Positions 40,777 through 49,586 of a stretch of DNA of 53,547 nt are shown here, one piece after another. The stretch spans positions 1-53,547 of the forward strand of contig DATEHI010000021.1 in the NCBI GenBank assembly GCA_035279665.1, written 5' to 3'. Position 1 is the first letter of the stretch. Every line of letters starts with the position of its first letter. This DNA is from CF-13 sp035279665. Its GTDB lineage: Bacteria; Chloroflexota; Dormibacteria; CF-121. The notes under the pieces are model-generated. The model did no database searches. It saw only the letters and a program-made list of their open reading frames with translations, and was not told where the DNA came from. The translations under genes were made by a program, and so were the position numbers.

Positions 40777-42678
40777 GTGGGACCCGCTTCGGGAAGATCC
40801 AAACCCCGCACCCATCCGTTCCTCGAGCGGCTTTACCGCGGTCCGCTCCTGGGCGACGGCGCCATGGGCACGCAGCTCCACGCCCGGGGCATCAGCTTCG
40901 AGCGTTCCTTCGACGAGCTCAACCTCACCGAGCCCAAGGTGGTCGAGGAAATTCACCGAGCGTACATTTCGGCCGGGTCGGAACTGATCGAGACCAATAC
41001 CTTCGGCGCCAACCGGATCAAGCTCGCCCGCCATGGGCTCGACAAGCGCGTGCGGGACATCAACTTCCGGGCGGTCAAGCTGGCCCGCGAGGCCCGCGAG
41101 ATCTCCGGCGAGCCGGTCTTCGTCGCCGGTTCGATCGGGCCCATCGGTCAGCAGCTCGAGCCGATCGGCCGGATCACGATCGCCCAGGCGACGGCCGCCT
41201 TCGAGGAACAGATCGCCGCGCTGCTCGAGGGCGGCGCGGATCTGCTCGTGCTGGAGACCTTTACCAATCTCCCCGAGCTGCTCGCCGCCGTTACGGCGGC
41301 AAAGAAGACCGCGGACCTACCGATCGTCGCCCAGATGACCTTCGCCGAGGACGGCCTCACGCTCAGCGCGGAGGAACCCAGCCAGGTGGTTCAGGCGCTC
41401 GAGCGCGCCGGCGTCGACGTCATCGGGGTCAACTGCGGCGTCGGGCCCCAGGTCGCATTGCAGGTGCTCGAGGAAATGCGGCAGCAGACTCGGCTGCCGC
41501 TCTCCGGCCAGCCCAATGCGGGGCTGCCGGCGCGGGTCGAAGGCCGCTTCTTTTACTTCGCCACGCCCGAGTACTTCGCGACCTACGCGCGCCAGGCCGC
41601 GGATCTCGGCGTGGCCTACATCGGCGGCTGCTGTGGCACGACCCCGGCGCACATCGCCGCCATGCGCGCTGCCCTCCAACCGGTCGCCGCCGCGCCGCGA
41701 ATTCGCCACGCCACTCACTCGACCTCGGTTCCGATCGATCTCAACCCGGCGGAGCAGCTACCCCCCACGACGTTCGCCCAGCGACTCACCCAGGGCAGCT
41801 TCGTGGTCAGCGTCGAGATCGATCCCCCGCGCGGTCTCAACCCCTCAAAGTGCATCACCGGCGCTCAGCTCATCAAAGATGCCGGTGCCGACGCGATCAA
41901 CATCGGCGACAGCCCGATGGCGCGCGTCCGCATGAGCGCCCTGTCGCTGGCGATCATGATCAGGCAGGAAGTCGGCATCGACACCCTGATCCACTTCACG
42001 TCACGCGACAAGAACCTGATGGCGCTGCAGGCGGAACTGATCGGCGCGCACGCGCTCGGCATCCGCAACATCATCGCGTTGACCGGCGACCCTCCGCGCA
42101 TCGGCGACTATCCGTCGGCGACGGGCGTCTGGGATGTCGACTCGATCGGCTTGATCAAGATCCTGCAGCGACTCAACGAGGGCTACGACTGGCTCGGAAC
42201 ATCGATCGGCAAGCCGGCCAACTTCACGATCGCATGCGCCGTCAACCCATCGGCGGACGACCTCGACCACGAAATCGATCGCTTCCGCCAGAAGATCGAG
42301 GCCGGTGCCGACCTCGCCATGTCCCAGCCCCTCTACGACCTGGCCACGCTGGAGCGTTTTTTCGAAAAGACGGGACCCCTTCCGATCCCATTCCTGCTCG
42401 GCGTCCTGCCGTTGCAGTCCTCACGCCACGCCGAGTTCATGCACAACGAGGTCCCGGGCATCGTGGTTCCGCAGCAACTTCGCGACCGCATGCGCACCGC
42501 CGGCGAGAACGGCATGGCCGAGGGGCTTACCCAATCGCGCGAGCTACTGAACGAGACCAGGCACCTGGTGCAGGGCGTCTATCTGATGCCCTCCTTCGGC
42601 CGCTACGAAGTGGTCGCCGAGCTCGTTCGCTGGCTGCGCCGCGAGCGCGTCAGCGCGTCCCGAGCCGCTCCCGGCTGA
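40777..42678 (+). CDS. Bifunctional homocysteine S-methyltransferase / 5,10-methylenetetrahydrofolate reductase
   Basis: A 633-residue fusion like Bacillus YitJ. The N-terminal half (1-300) is a BHMT/MetH-type methyltransferase: LLGDGAMGTQLHARG, LIETNTFGANRIKLARHG, with zinc Cys in GVNCGVGP and IGGCCGTTPAHIAAM. The C-terminal half (about 330-620) is MetF: FVVSVEIDPPRG, HFTSRDKN, RNIIALTGDPPRIGDYPSATGVWD, GADLAMSQPLYD. It would reduce methylene-THF and pass the methyl group on to make methionine; there is no cobalamin domain. GTG 40777 is favoured by the TACTAT box 8 nt upstream. Its 3' end overlaps the convergent nitroreductase gene by 29 nt. Confidence 0.93.
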   Translation: MGPASGRSKPRTHPFLERLYRGPLLGDGAMGTQLHARGISFERSFDELNLTEPKVVEEIHRAYISAGSELIETNTFGANRIKLARHGLDKRVRDINFRAVKLAREAREISGEPVFVAGSIGPIGQQLEPIGRITIAQATAAFEEQIAALLEGGADLLVLETFTNLPELLAAVTAAKKTADLPIVAQMTFAEDGLTLSAEEPSQVVQALERAGVDVIGVNCGVGPQVALQVLEEMRQQTRLPLSGQPNAGLPARVEGRFFYFATPEYFATYARQAADLGVAYIGGCCGTTPAHIAAMRAALQPVAAAPRIRHATHSTSVPIDLNPAEQLPPTTFAQRLTQGSFVVSVEIDPPRGLNPSKCITGAQLIKDAGADAINIGDSPMARVRMSALSLAIMIRQEVGIDTLIHFTSRDKNLMALQAELIGAHALGIRNIIALTGDPPRIGDYPSATGVWDVDSIGLIKILQRLNEGYDWLGTSIGKPANFTIACAVNPSADDLDHEIDRFRQKIEAGADLAMSQPLYDLATLERFFEKTGPLPIPFLLGVLPLQSSRHAEFMHNEVPGIVVPQQLRDRMRTAGENGMAEGLTQSRELLNETRHLVQGVYLMPSFGRYEVVAELVRWLRRERVSASRAAPG

Positions 42679-43180
42679 CAAGGTCGTCCAGCGGCCGGCG
42701 CCCACGCGGTATGCCGGCGTTGGGCGGCAGGCGCAACGCTTCCGGGCTCGCCGGATACCCGATCGAGAGCACCGTCCGCACGTAGCGGTTCGCTGGGATG
42801 CCCAGCAACTCGCGGGCGCGTTGCTGGTGCTCCGGGTAGATCGAGCCGATGCAGGAGCCGACGCCATGGGCCCAGGCGCCCAGCATCAGGTTTTGCATCA
42901 GCCGTCCCTCGTCCATGCCGCTCCAGGCATCGTCACCCCGCATCACGAGCGCCAGCGCCAGCTTCGCGCCGGCGACATGCCAGGCAAACTTGCCGCACTT
43001 CGAGAGGGCCGCCAGCGTGTCGCGGTTCGTCACGACCACCAGGTCCCATGGCTGGCTGTTCTTGGCCGATCCCGCCCACCGGCCGGTGTCGAGGATGTCG
43101 CGCAAAACCTCATCGGGGATCTCGCGGTCCGAAAACTGACGCACCGAGCGCAGCGACTTGATCAACTTCGTCTCAGACAC
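42650..43180 (-). CDS. Nitroreductase-family flavoprotein
   Basis: A 176-residue FMN-dependent nitroreductase fold. Motifs: LRSVRQFSDREIPDEVLRDILDTGRWAGSAKNSQPWDLVVV at the N-terminus (FMN phosphate and dimer contacts), GRLMQNLMLGAWAHGVGSCIGS in the middle and VRTVLSIGYP near the end. The substrate is unknown. The last 29 nt overlap the 3' end of the convergent methyltransferase/MetF gene, leaving no room for a terminator. It is 16 nt downstream of the membrane protein gene on the same strand. Confidence 0.9.
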   Translation of the reverse strand: MSETKLIKSLRSVRQFSDREIPDEVLRDILDTGRWAGSAKNSQPWDLVVVTNRDTLAALSKCGKFAWHVAGAKLALALVMRGDDAWSGMDEGRLMQNLMLGAWAHGVGSCIGSIYPEHQQRARELLGIPANRYVRTVLSIGYPASPEALRLPPNAGIPRGRRPLDDLVSRERLGTR

Positions 43181-43196
43181 GGGGCCAGTCTAAGCC

Positions 43197-44237
43197 TCAG
43201 CCCGCGGTCGCTTCACGCCGCTCCGCGCGCCGGTGCTCGGCCTCGATGAGCGCTTCGAACACCGCCAGCAGGATGAGGTCGACCGCCAGGCCGGCGACCG
43301 CACCCAGCTGCTGGTAATAGAAGGTGAACAGGTCCGTCAGGAAGATCGACGCGAGAATCGAGCGCTTGAACCAGCGCAGTGCATGAACAGGAGACCGCAG
43401 CACCAAATACGCCAGTCCGACCAGGGCGAGACCACCCGACACGGCAGAGGCCAGCAGCAGCGGCAGATCCACACTCTCTCCGGGGCCGGTCGTCGCCGGC
43501 GAATAGACGAGCGTCAGGCTGCTCCCGACGGCGCCCACCAGCCTGACCACCAGCACCGTAATGGCAAGGCGTCCGGTCCAGCGCGAGCGCAGGCCGCTCT
43601 CGGTGCGCTTTTGGATCCATCGCAGCCGAACCCCCAGTGCGCTCCGCCTCGGGAGGTCGGGCCGCCGGGCGGCCACGGCGTGTTCGATATCGCCCAGCAG
43701 CGCGGTGCCGGCGGCGCCACTCTGGCGCAACCACCGAATCAGGTGGTACTTCTCCGCCGGATCGAGGTCGTGCAGGGCGGCGTCCTGCAGGAGCATCAGG
43801 GCGTTTGCGAGATAGGTTTGCTCGTCCCAGACCCGGTGTCGCTCCAACGAGCGCCACCAGAGAAAGAGCATCACGAAAACCACGTAGATCAGCGCGATCG
43901 CGGGCCGATAGAAGTAGTTGTTGTCGCTGGTGATGAATTTGCCCAGCTCGTCGATGAACAGGCCGAATCCAATGCCGGCGAGGACCGCCGCCGCCCGCCG
44001 GACCCGCTGGCCGAGGTAGCCCAGCAGCACCAGGACCGCGGCCAGCATGAGCGCGCCGCCCCAGAGCATGTGCGCGATGTGCAGCCCTCGGCCACCGAGC
44101 TGCGGATATCCGGTCGCGCCCAGGAAGAAGCGCACCGCGAGCACGGCCGCCACCGCCGACACCAGGAAGGTCTCGAGCAACGGGCCGGCATCGAGGTTGC
44201 GGATGAAGAACGGGCGGCCCGACTTTTGCGTGCCCAC
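43197..44237 (-). CDS. Hypothetical polytopic membrane protein
   Basis: A 346-residue protein with about 8 membrane helices and a soluble central part (about 145-210, EKYHLIRWLRQSGAAGTALLGDIEHAV). I do not recognise a named family. Conserved-looking features are HIAHMLWGGALMLAAVLVLLGYLG, GFGLFIDELGKFITSDNNYFYRPA in helices 3-4, and the C-terminal FTFYYQQLGAVAGLAVDLILLAVFEAL. The FIDELGKFIT segment with acidic residues inside the membrane region may be functional. GTG 44237 is chosen because TTGACT-18-TATGGT lies just before it. It is divergent from the permease operon. Confidence 0.7.
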   Translation of the reverse strand: MGTQKSGRPFFIRNLDAGPLLETFLVSAVAAVLAVRFFLGATGYPQLGGRGLHIAHMLWGGALMLAAVLVLLGYLGQRVRRAAAVLAGIGFGLFIDELGKFITSDNNYFYRPAIALIYVVFVMLFLWWRSLERHRVWDEQTYLANALMLLQDAALHDLDPAEKYHLIRWLRQSGAAGTALLGDIEHAVAARRPDLPRRSALGVRLRWIQKRTESGLRSRWTGRLAITVLVVRLVGAVGSSLTLVYSPATTGPGESVDLPLLLASAVSGGLALVGLAYLVLRSPVHALRWFKRSILASIFLTDLFTFYYQQLGAVAGLAVDLILLAVFEALIEAEHRRAERREATAG

Positions 44238-44249
44238 TGGAGATGGGCC

Positions 44250-44279
44250 ACCATACCGCTTGGATCCTGGGCAAGTCAA
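44250..44279 (-). promoter_or_regulatory. Promoter of the hypothetical membrane protein gene
   Basis: On -: -35 TTGACT (44279-44274), 18-nt spacer, -10 TATGGT (44255-44250), 12 nt before GTG 44237. It predicts a 5' leader of about 6 nt. Confidence 0.55.
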
Positions 44280-44315
44280 CGTGACCATCACAGATCTGTG
44301 TAACTTCACCGGCCC

Positions 44316-44344
44316 TTGACAGCTGTGGTCCGGCACGATACATG
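44316..44344 (+). promoter_or_regulatory. Promoter of the permease-glutamine synthetase operon
   Basis: A perfect -35 TTGACA (44316-44321), a 17-nt spacer and TACATG (44339-44344); a one-base shift gives ATACAT. The leader to the ATG at 44377 is short and carries AAGGAGG. Confidence 0.6.
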
Positions 44345-44376
44345 TGTTCTCACATAAAGCCGCCCAAGGAGGGGAT

Positions 44377-45909
44377 ATGGCAACCACTACCGTCGACAGC
44401 GCACCTGCAAAGTCGGGCGAGCTGCTCTCTGAGCGGATCGCGCCCGGCATCCTACCTAAAGTTCTCGGTCGATTTGACATGATCGCGATCTTCGTGGCGA
44501 TCGTCCTCTTCGCGGTCCAGGGTTCGGTCGTCCAACCGGCCGGCGCCTCCGCCTTCGTCTACTGGATTCTCGGCTTCGTCACATTCCTTATTCCCGGCGC
44601 GATCGTCACCGGCCAGCTCGGGCTCATGTTCCCCGGCGAAGGCTCGATCTACGTCTGGACGAACAAGGCGCTCGGCGCCTTCTGGGGCTTCTTCGCGGGC
44701 TTCTGCGCATGGTGGCCCGGCACACTGGTCATGGTCGCGACCGCCGTCCTCGTCGTCAATCTGCTCCAGTTCTTCGTGAGCCTGCCACCTTTCAATGTCG
44801 TGAATCCGCTGTCCGCCCTGTGGCAACAAGGGATCATCATCCTGGCGGTCATCTGGTTCTCATCCGCGCTCTCGATCCTCCGCTTCCGCGTCACGCAGAA
44901 TCTGGTCAACGGCGTTTTCGTGATCTACGGCGCCGCCATTCTCACCGTCGGCCTTGCCGGCCTCGCCTGGTTGCTGGGCGGCCATCCAGCGGCGAACGAC
45001 TTCTCGCGTAGTGCGTTCGGCCTCAACTCGGGGAATGCGACATTCTATGGCCTCGTGATCCTTGCCCTGCTCGGAATCGAGGTTCCCCTGAACATGGGCG
45101 TGGAGATCCGCGACCGTAAGGCGATCACCAGCTACCTGGTGTGGGGGTCGATCGTCGTCATGATCGGCTACCTGCTGCTGACCTTTGGCGCGATGGTCAC
45201 GGTACCGGTGAAGAATGTGAACTCGACGACCGCCATCCTGACGGCGGTGCAGACCTCGCTCGGCGCTTTCGTGGCCGGTGTTGTGACCCTGGTGATGATC
45301 GCGTTCTTCATCTTCAACACAACGGTCTATAACTACTCGTTCGCCCGCTTGCTGTTCGTCAGCGGGCTCGACCGGCGGCTTCCGGCCTTCATCGGTCGCG
45401 TCAACCGCAACAAGGTGCCGCAGAACGCCGTGTTGGTTCAAGCGGTGATCACCACCATCCTCACCGCCATCGCGTACTTCATCTTCAATGGCAACGCCAA
45501 CCTTTCGGTGGGGATCTACATCGCCCTGCAGGCGGCGGTCACGGTGATCTGGTGCCTGTCGATGGTCTTCCTCTTCGTCGACGTGTTGATCATCCGCTCG
45601 AAGTATCCGGAAGAGTTCAAACGCGAGCAGCTCGTGCCGGTGGGCGTCTTCTGGGCGGCGTCGATCGCGGGCGCGATCGCCAGCGCGGTCGGCGTGATCG
45701 TGACCCTCACCGGCGGCTGGGTCTTCACCGGCCAGCTGCAGGGCTCCTGGAACTCGGCAGTCATCGATAACGGTCCATGGATTCTGATCGTCGGTGGCGT
45801 CGGTATCGCCTCGCTGGCGGTCGCGGTGGTGGTCTATCTCCTCGGCGTTAACACCGCCCGCCGGGCGCTGGCGGCCGCCGGCGCATCCGGCGCGGGCGTC
45901 GCGAGCTAG
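44377..45909 (+). CDS. APC-superfamily amino acid or polyamine permease
   Basis: A 510-residue transporter with about 12 membrane helices. Seen: GRFDMIAIFVAIVLFAVQGSVV (helix 1), GEGSIYVWTNKALGAFWGFFAGFCAWWPG (a family block in helix 3), NMGVEIRDRK after helix 6, and NYSFARLLFVSGLDRRLPAFIGRVNRNKVPQNAVL, the typical APC cytoplasmic loop. The helix 1 break is degenerate compared with GxG forms. AAGGAGG lies just before the ATG. Eleven nt downstream begins a glutamine-synthetase-family gene, so the substrate may be glutamate, another amino acid or a polyamine that the ligase handles; this is inference from context. Confidence 0.88.
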   Translation: MATTTVDSAPAKSGELLSERIAPGILPKVLGRFDMIAIFVAIVLFAVQGSVVQPAGASAFVYWILGFVTFLIPGAIVTGQLGLMFPGEGSIYVWTNKALGAFWGFFAGFCAWWPGTLVMVATAVLVVNLLQFFVSLPPFNVVNPLSALWQQGIIILAVIWFSSALSILRFRVTQNLVNGVFVIYGAAILTVGLAGLAWLLGGHPAANDFSRSAFGLNSGNATFYGLVILALLGIEVPLNMGVEIRDRKAITSYLVWGSIVVMIGYLLLTFGAMVTVPVKNVNSTTAILTAVQTSLGAFVAGVVTLVMIAFFIFNTTVYNYSFARLLFVSGLDRRLPAFIGRVNRNKVPQNAVLVQAVITTILTAIAYFIFNGNANLSVGIYIALQAAVTVIWCLSMVFLFVDVLIIRSKYPEEFKREQLVPVGVFWAASIAGAIASAVGVIVTLTGGWVFTGQLQGSWNSAVIDNGPWILIVGGVGIASLAVAVVVYLLGVNTARRALAAAGASGAGVAS

Positions 45910-45920
45910 TCGAGCGACGC

Positions 45921-47321
45921 ATGGCGACGGCACTCACCGACACGACAACAGCCGCCGACGTCGACGCAAAACGCGCAGAGATCGTGGCACAGGCGGAGGC
46001 AGCGGACCTCCGCCTCGTGCGTTTCCTCTACTGCGACAACGACGGCATCATCCGTGGCAAGGCCGCTGGTATCGCCACACTGAAAGAGCGGCTCGAAACC
46101 GGCATCGGCCTGACGGTCGCCATGCAGGCCTTCACCATGCTCGACCACCTGGCGAGCGTCGATGGGATGGGCCCTGTGGGGGAGATTCGCCTCGTCCCCG
46201 ACCCAAGTACGTTCGCCATCGCGCCCTACGCCCCGCACACCGGCACCGTCCTGGTCGACATGCAAACGCTCGACGGCCAGCCCTACGCCGCCGACGGGCG
46301 CGGCTTCCTCAAGCGGATGATCGAGCGCGCCGCCAACGACCATGACCTCTCGCTGGTCGCGGCCTTCGAGCCCGAATGGTCGCTCGCCGTCAAGAACGGC
46401 GGCGACAACTTCTCCCCCGTCGACGACAGCGGCTGCTTTACATCGACCGGCATGAACATCGCGGCCCCCGTCATCGACGAGATCGTCGCGGCGCTCGAGT
46501 CCCAGGGCCTGACGGTCGAGCAGTACTATGCCGAGCTCGGCTGGGGACAGCAGGAGCTCTCCATCCGCCACGCGCCCGCGCTGCAAGCGGCGGACCGCCA
46601 CATCATCTATCGCGAGACGGTGCGGGGCGTCGCGCTGCGGCACGGTCGCTATGCGTCCTTCGCGCCCAAGCCCTGGGCCGACCAGGCAGGCAACGGCTGC
46701 CACCTGCATTTCTCCGGCTGGAACCAGGACCAGAGCGTGAACCGCTTCTATGACGGCAGCGCCCAGTACAAGATCTCGACCCTGGCGCGCCAGTTCATGG
46801 CCGGCGTCCTCGACCATCTGCCGGCGCTGCTCGCGCTGACCTGCCCCTCGGTCAACTCCTATCGGCGCCTGCAACCGCAGATGTGGGCCTCGGCCTATCG
46901 TGCCTGGGGACCCGACAACCGCGAAGGCGCCCTGCGCGTCGCCTCGCCATTCAAAGGTCACGAGGAAGCGTCGACCAACGTCGAGCTGAAGGCGTCCGAC
47001 TCCAGCGCCAATCCCTACATCTCGCTCGGCGCCGTGATCGCGGCCGGTCTCGACGGCATCGAGCGCCGGCTCACCCTCTCGCCGCCCGCGACCGTCGACC
47101 CCTACACGCTCAGCGACCATGAGCGCCAGGCGATCGGCGCCGACCGGCTGCCCACCAGCCTCAAAGAATCGATCGCCAACCTGAAACGCGACAGCACGCT
47201 CACCGACGCGCTGGGCGAGCGCCTCGCCACGTCCTACATCGCCGTCAAAGAGCTCGACATCGAGGCCTTTGCCGCAGAGGACGAGGCCTTCGAGTTTCGC
47301 CAGCACATCTACAAGTACTGA
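45921..47321 (+). CDS. Glutamine-synthetase-family ligase (GlnA-like / gamma-glutamyl ligase)
   Basis: A 466-residue class I/III-like GS fold protein. The beta-grasp N-terminus (LVRFLYCDNDGIIRGKAAGI) has the form seen in GlnA-like and gamma-glutamylpolyamine/ethanolamide ligases rather than primary nitrogen-assimilating GS. The catalytic domain has AAFEPEWSL (metal Glu), AELGWGQQELSIRHAP, ADQAGNGCHLHFSGW (the GxGxHxH block, here GNGCHLH), and SANPYISLGAVIAAGLDGI. The C-terminal Tyr of the GlnA adenylylation loop is not evident. Its position directly after an APC permease supports use of an imported amine or amino acid. Confidence 0.88.
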   Translation: MATALTDTTTAADVDAKRAEIVAQAEAADLRLVRFLYCDNDGIIRGKAAGIATLKERLETGIGLTVAMQAFTMLDHLASVDGMGPVGEIRLVPDPSTFAIAPYAPHTGTVLVDMQTLDGQPYAADGRGFLKRMIERAANDHDLSLVAAFEPEWSLAVKNGGDNFSPVDDSGCFTSTGMNIAAPVIDEIVAALESQGLTVEQYYAELGWGQQELSIRHAPALQAADRHIIYRETVRGVALRHGRYASFAPKPWADQAGNGCHLHFSGWNQDQSVNRFYDGSAQYKISTLARQFMAGVLDHLPALLALTCPSVNSYRRLQPQMWASAYRAWGPDNREGALRVASPFKGHEEASTNVELKASDSSANPYISLGAVIAAGLDGIERRLTLSPPATVDPYTLSDHERQAIGADRLPTSLKESIANLKRDSTLTDALGERLATSYIAVKELDIEAFAAEDEAFEFRQHIYKY

Positions 47322-47362
47322 TCGCGCACGCTGCGCATTCGGCACCGCCAGAGGAGGGTAAC

Positions 47363-47785
47363 CTGAGCCGCCAGCTCCCCCACTTCGATGATCCGAGCGC
47401 CTTCCTCAAAGCGCTCGGGATGACCTTCGAATCGGTCGGGCCGGACCGGGTCGTCGCATGGATCGAGCTTGGTCCCGACCAGCACACGCCATGGGGTGTG
47501 GTCCATGGCGGCGCGTACACGACGGCGATCGAGAGCGCGGCGAGCGTCGGGGCGTCGGCGGCGGTTCTGGATCGCGACCAGTTCGCGGTCGGGGTGAACA
47601 ACGTCACGGACTTTCTCCGCCCGCACAAGAGTGGCCGGGTCAAGGTCGTCGCCGAGCCGATCCACCAGGGCGCCACCCAGCAGCTGTGGCAGGTCATTAT
47701 CTCGAGGGCCGACGACGGCAAGGTCGTCGCCCGCGGACAGGTCCGACTCCAGAACGTCAGCCTCGATGGCCGAGAATCACGTTGA
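47363..47785 (+). CDS. PaaI-type hotdog thioesterase (CTG start with strong ribosome site)
   Basis: A 140-residue hotdog-fold protein. The PaaI signature is clear: ELGPDQHTPWGVVHGGAYTTAIESAASVGA, followed by VGVNNVTDFLRPHKSGRVKVVAEPIHQG and a final Q-V-strand. It hydrolyses acyl- or aryl-CoA thioesters in the family. GAGGAGGG (47351-47358) is followed after 4 nt by CTG 47363, and the codons from there (LSRQLPHFDDPSAFLKALG) form a normal N-terminal helix; the next GTG/ATG options lie well inside with no ribosome site. It follows the GS-like gene in the operon and overlaps the convergent PRTase gene by 9 nt. Confidence 0.85.
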   Translation: MSRQLPHFDDPSAFLKALGMTFESVGPDRVVAWIELGPDQHTPWGVVHGGAYTTAIESAASVGASAAVLDRDQFAVGVNNVTDFLRPHKSGRVKVVAEPIHQGATQQLWQVIISRADDGKVVARGQVRLQNVSLDGRESR

Positions 47786-48370
47786 AAGATCTTCCAGCGG
47801 TTCGCCGCCGGCACACAGCGGACATTCCTCCGGCGTCCACAGGTTGTTTCCCAACCGCTCGAGCGCTTCCAGGGCGAGGTCGTGCTCGTCCGCGAAACTC
47901 GTTGACCATGAGCCGAGCGCGATCAGCGTCCCGAGTGCCACCGGCCGAGCGCCGCAGGAGATCAGGTCCTGGTAGGTTCCCAGCACAGCCGATCCAGCAT
48001 TGGTGACGTCGTTCACGATGGCGACCGTCGCACCCCGCAAACCATCACGTAGCGCAGTCGGGATCCGATAGCGCACCTGGTACAGGGCATCCGACCGCGG
48101 CGGCGCAAAACGTTCGGCGAAGGCGAACCCGACGTCACACTGCTCGGCCACCATCTGGGCCAGGAAGGCGCCGCCCGTCAGCGGGCCGCAGACGACCTCG
48201 AAACGGTGCCGCCCCAGACGTTGGGACAGCGCGATGGCGAAAGGCCGGAGCGCCGTCGGGCGCTGCAGCAGCAGATCGGGCTCGAGCCAGCGATCGCCGT
48301 GGTGGCCCGACTCGAAATGGAAATGCCCGCTTCGACGGGCCATCAGGTTGACCAGGCTTTTCGCTGGCAC
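47777..48370 (-). CDS. Orotate-phosphoribosyltransferase-like PRTase
   Basis: A 197-residue type I phosphoribosyltransferase. The PRPP-binding motif is present as VAIVNDVTNAGSAVLGTY (usually VDDVxTTG; Asn for Asp and Asn-Ala for Thr-Thr here), and the N-terminal part has GHFHFESGHHGDRWLEPDLLLQRP, which resembles PyrE. The C-terminal WTPEECPLCAGGEPLEDL carries a Cys pair as in archaeal-type PyrE-like proteins. A role in pyrimidine synthesis or salvage is likely but not certain. GTG 48370 lies 5 nt after the ECF sigma gene stop, so it may be transcribed with that unit. ATG 48343 is an alternative start. Confidence 0.78.
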   Translation of the reverse strand: MPAKSLVNLMARRSGHFHFESGHHGDRWLEPDLLLQRPTALRPFAIALSQRLGRHRFEVVCGPLTGGAFLAQMVAEQCDVGFAFAERFAPPRSDALYQVRYRIPTALRDGLRGATVAIVNDVTNAGSAVLGTYQDLISCGARPVALGTLIALGSWSTSFADEHDLALEALERLGNNLWTPEECPLCAGGEPLEDLST

Positions 48371-48375
48371 GAACC

Positions 48376-49581
48376 CTAGCTGAAAAGCCGCCGCTCGAGG
48401 AGCGAGCGCTCCGCGAGGTTTTCGGTCAGATCCAGGGCGCGTCGCTGCGCCGCTCGCGCCTGTTCGCGACGGCCGAGGTCGTTCAACAACTCGGCGTGTG
48501 CCGCATGGAACAGGTGATAGCCGTCCAATATGGGCGCGATCGCCTCCAGCTCACGGAGCGCCGAGGCCGAACCCTCGACCTTCCAGAGCGCGATCGCACG
48601 ATTGAGCCGGACCATCGGAGAGGGCGCCAGCGCGAGAAGCATGTCGTACAGCACCACAATCTGAAGCCAGTCCGTCGCCTCGAAACTGGGCGCCTCCGCG
48701 TGGCACGCGGTAATCGCCGCCTCGAGCTGGTACGGTCCGGGCCGGCCGAGGCGTGCAGCCCGTTCGATCAGGGTAATCGCCTCGGCAATCAGGGTCGCGT
48801 CCCATCGGCCGCGATCCTGATCAGCGAGAAGGACCAACTCGCCGGACTCAGTGAATCGGGACTCGCCGCGCGCGAGATGAAGCTTCATCAGAGCCAGCAG
48901 CCCGAGGACCTCCGGTTCGTCAGGCAGCAGTCGCGACAGGCGTGCGGCCAGCCAGGTTGCATCCTCGGCGAGATCGCGCTGGAATGCAGCTGCGCCGTGC
49001 GATGAAAGATGGCCCTCGTTGAAGAAAAGGTAGAGAACGGCGAGCACTTCCCCCAAACGCTCGGCGAGCTCAGGTCCCGATGGAGCGCGATACGGAATGC
49101 CCGCCAATGCGATCTTGCGCTTGGCTCGCACCAGCCGCTGAGCAACGGTCGCTTCGGAGGCCACGAAGGCTCGCGCGATTTCTGCTGTGGTAAAGCCGCA
49201 TACCGCACGCAAGGTGAGTCCAACCTGGGCGTCGCGGGACAGCGCGGGATGGCAACAAGTCAGGATTAGCCGCAGCCGATCGTCCTCTTCGTCGCGTCGA
49301 GGCTCGAGCGGTACTTCAGAAAGCTTGCGGTGGTACCGTTTGTCGCGCTCGATTCGGTTGAGGGCGCGCCGCGAGGCCACGGTCAGGAGCCACGCGCCCG
49401 GTCGGTCGGGAATGCCGTCGCGCGGCCAGCGTTCCATCGCCGCAACCAACGCGTCCTGGGCGCACTCCTCCGCCAGATCAAAATCGCCGAAACGGCGGAT
49501 GAGTGCGGCTGTGATCCGGCCCGCTTCCTCGCGGAAGACCTCGGCGAGGGCCGACGCAGCCGGTGCGGGGGCGCTTCTCAC
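48376..49581 (-). CDS. ECF42-type RNA polymerase sigma factor with C-terminal TPR-like extension
   Basis: A 401-residue sigma factor (COG4941). Region 2: FREEAGRITAALIRRFGDFDLAEECAQDALVAAMERWPRDG with the DLAEE...DA signature; region 4: LRAVCGFTTAEIARAFVASEATVAQRLVRAKRKI. A long C-terminal helical extension (about 185-400) follows, including LYLFFNEGH and ATDWLQIVVLYDMLLALAPSPMVRLNRAIAL, diagnostic of ECF42, where it regulates activity in place of an anti-sigma factor. GTG 49581, 5 nt after the DGPF stop, is chosen; an upstream ATG overlaps that gene. The ECF42-DGPF pairing is conserved across many phyla. Confidence 0.93.
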   Translation of the reverse strand: MRSAPAPAASALAEVFREEAGRITAALIRRFGDFDLAEECAQDALVAAMERWPRDGIPDRPGAWLLTVASRRALNRIERDKRYHRKLSEVPLEPRRDEEDDRLRLILTCCHPALSRDAQVGLTLRAVCGFTTAEIARAFVASEATVAQRLVRAKRKIALAGIPYRAPSGPELAERLGEVLAVLYLFFNEGHLSSHGAAAFQRDLAEDATWLAARLSRLLPDEPEVLGLLALMKLHLARGESRFTESGELVLLADQDRGRWDATLIAEAITLIERAARLGRPGPYQLEAAITACHAEAPSFEATDWLQIVVLYDMLLALAPSPMVRLNRAIALWKVEGSASALRELEAIAPILDGYHLFHAAHAELLNDLGRREQARAAQRRALDLTENLAERSLLERRLFS

Positions 49582-49586
49582 TCTTG

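Noticed and set aside
43213..44343. Long alternative frame on the - strand over the membrane protein
   Set aside because: Frame-shifted version of the real gene; Arg/Ala/Gly-rich, no membrane helices.
45906..47345. Long - strand frame (about 479 codons)
   Set aside because: Fully antisense to the glutamine-synthetase-family gene; no domain, composition typical of a GC-rich shadow.
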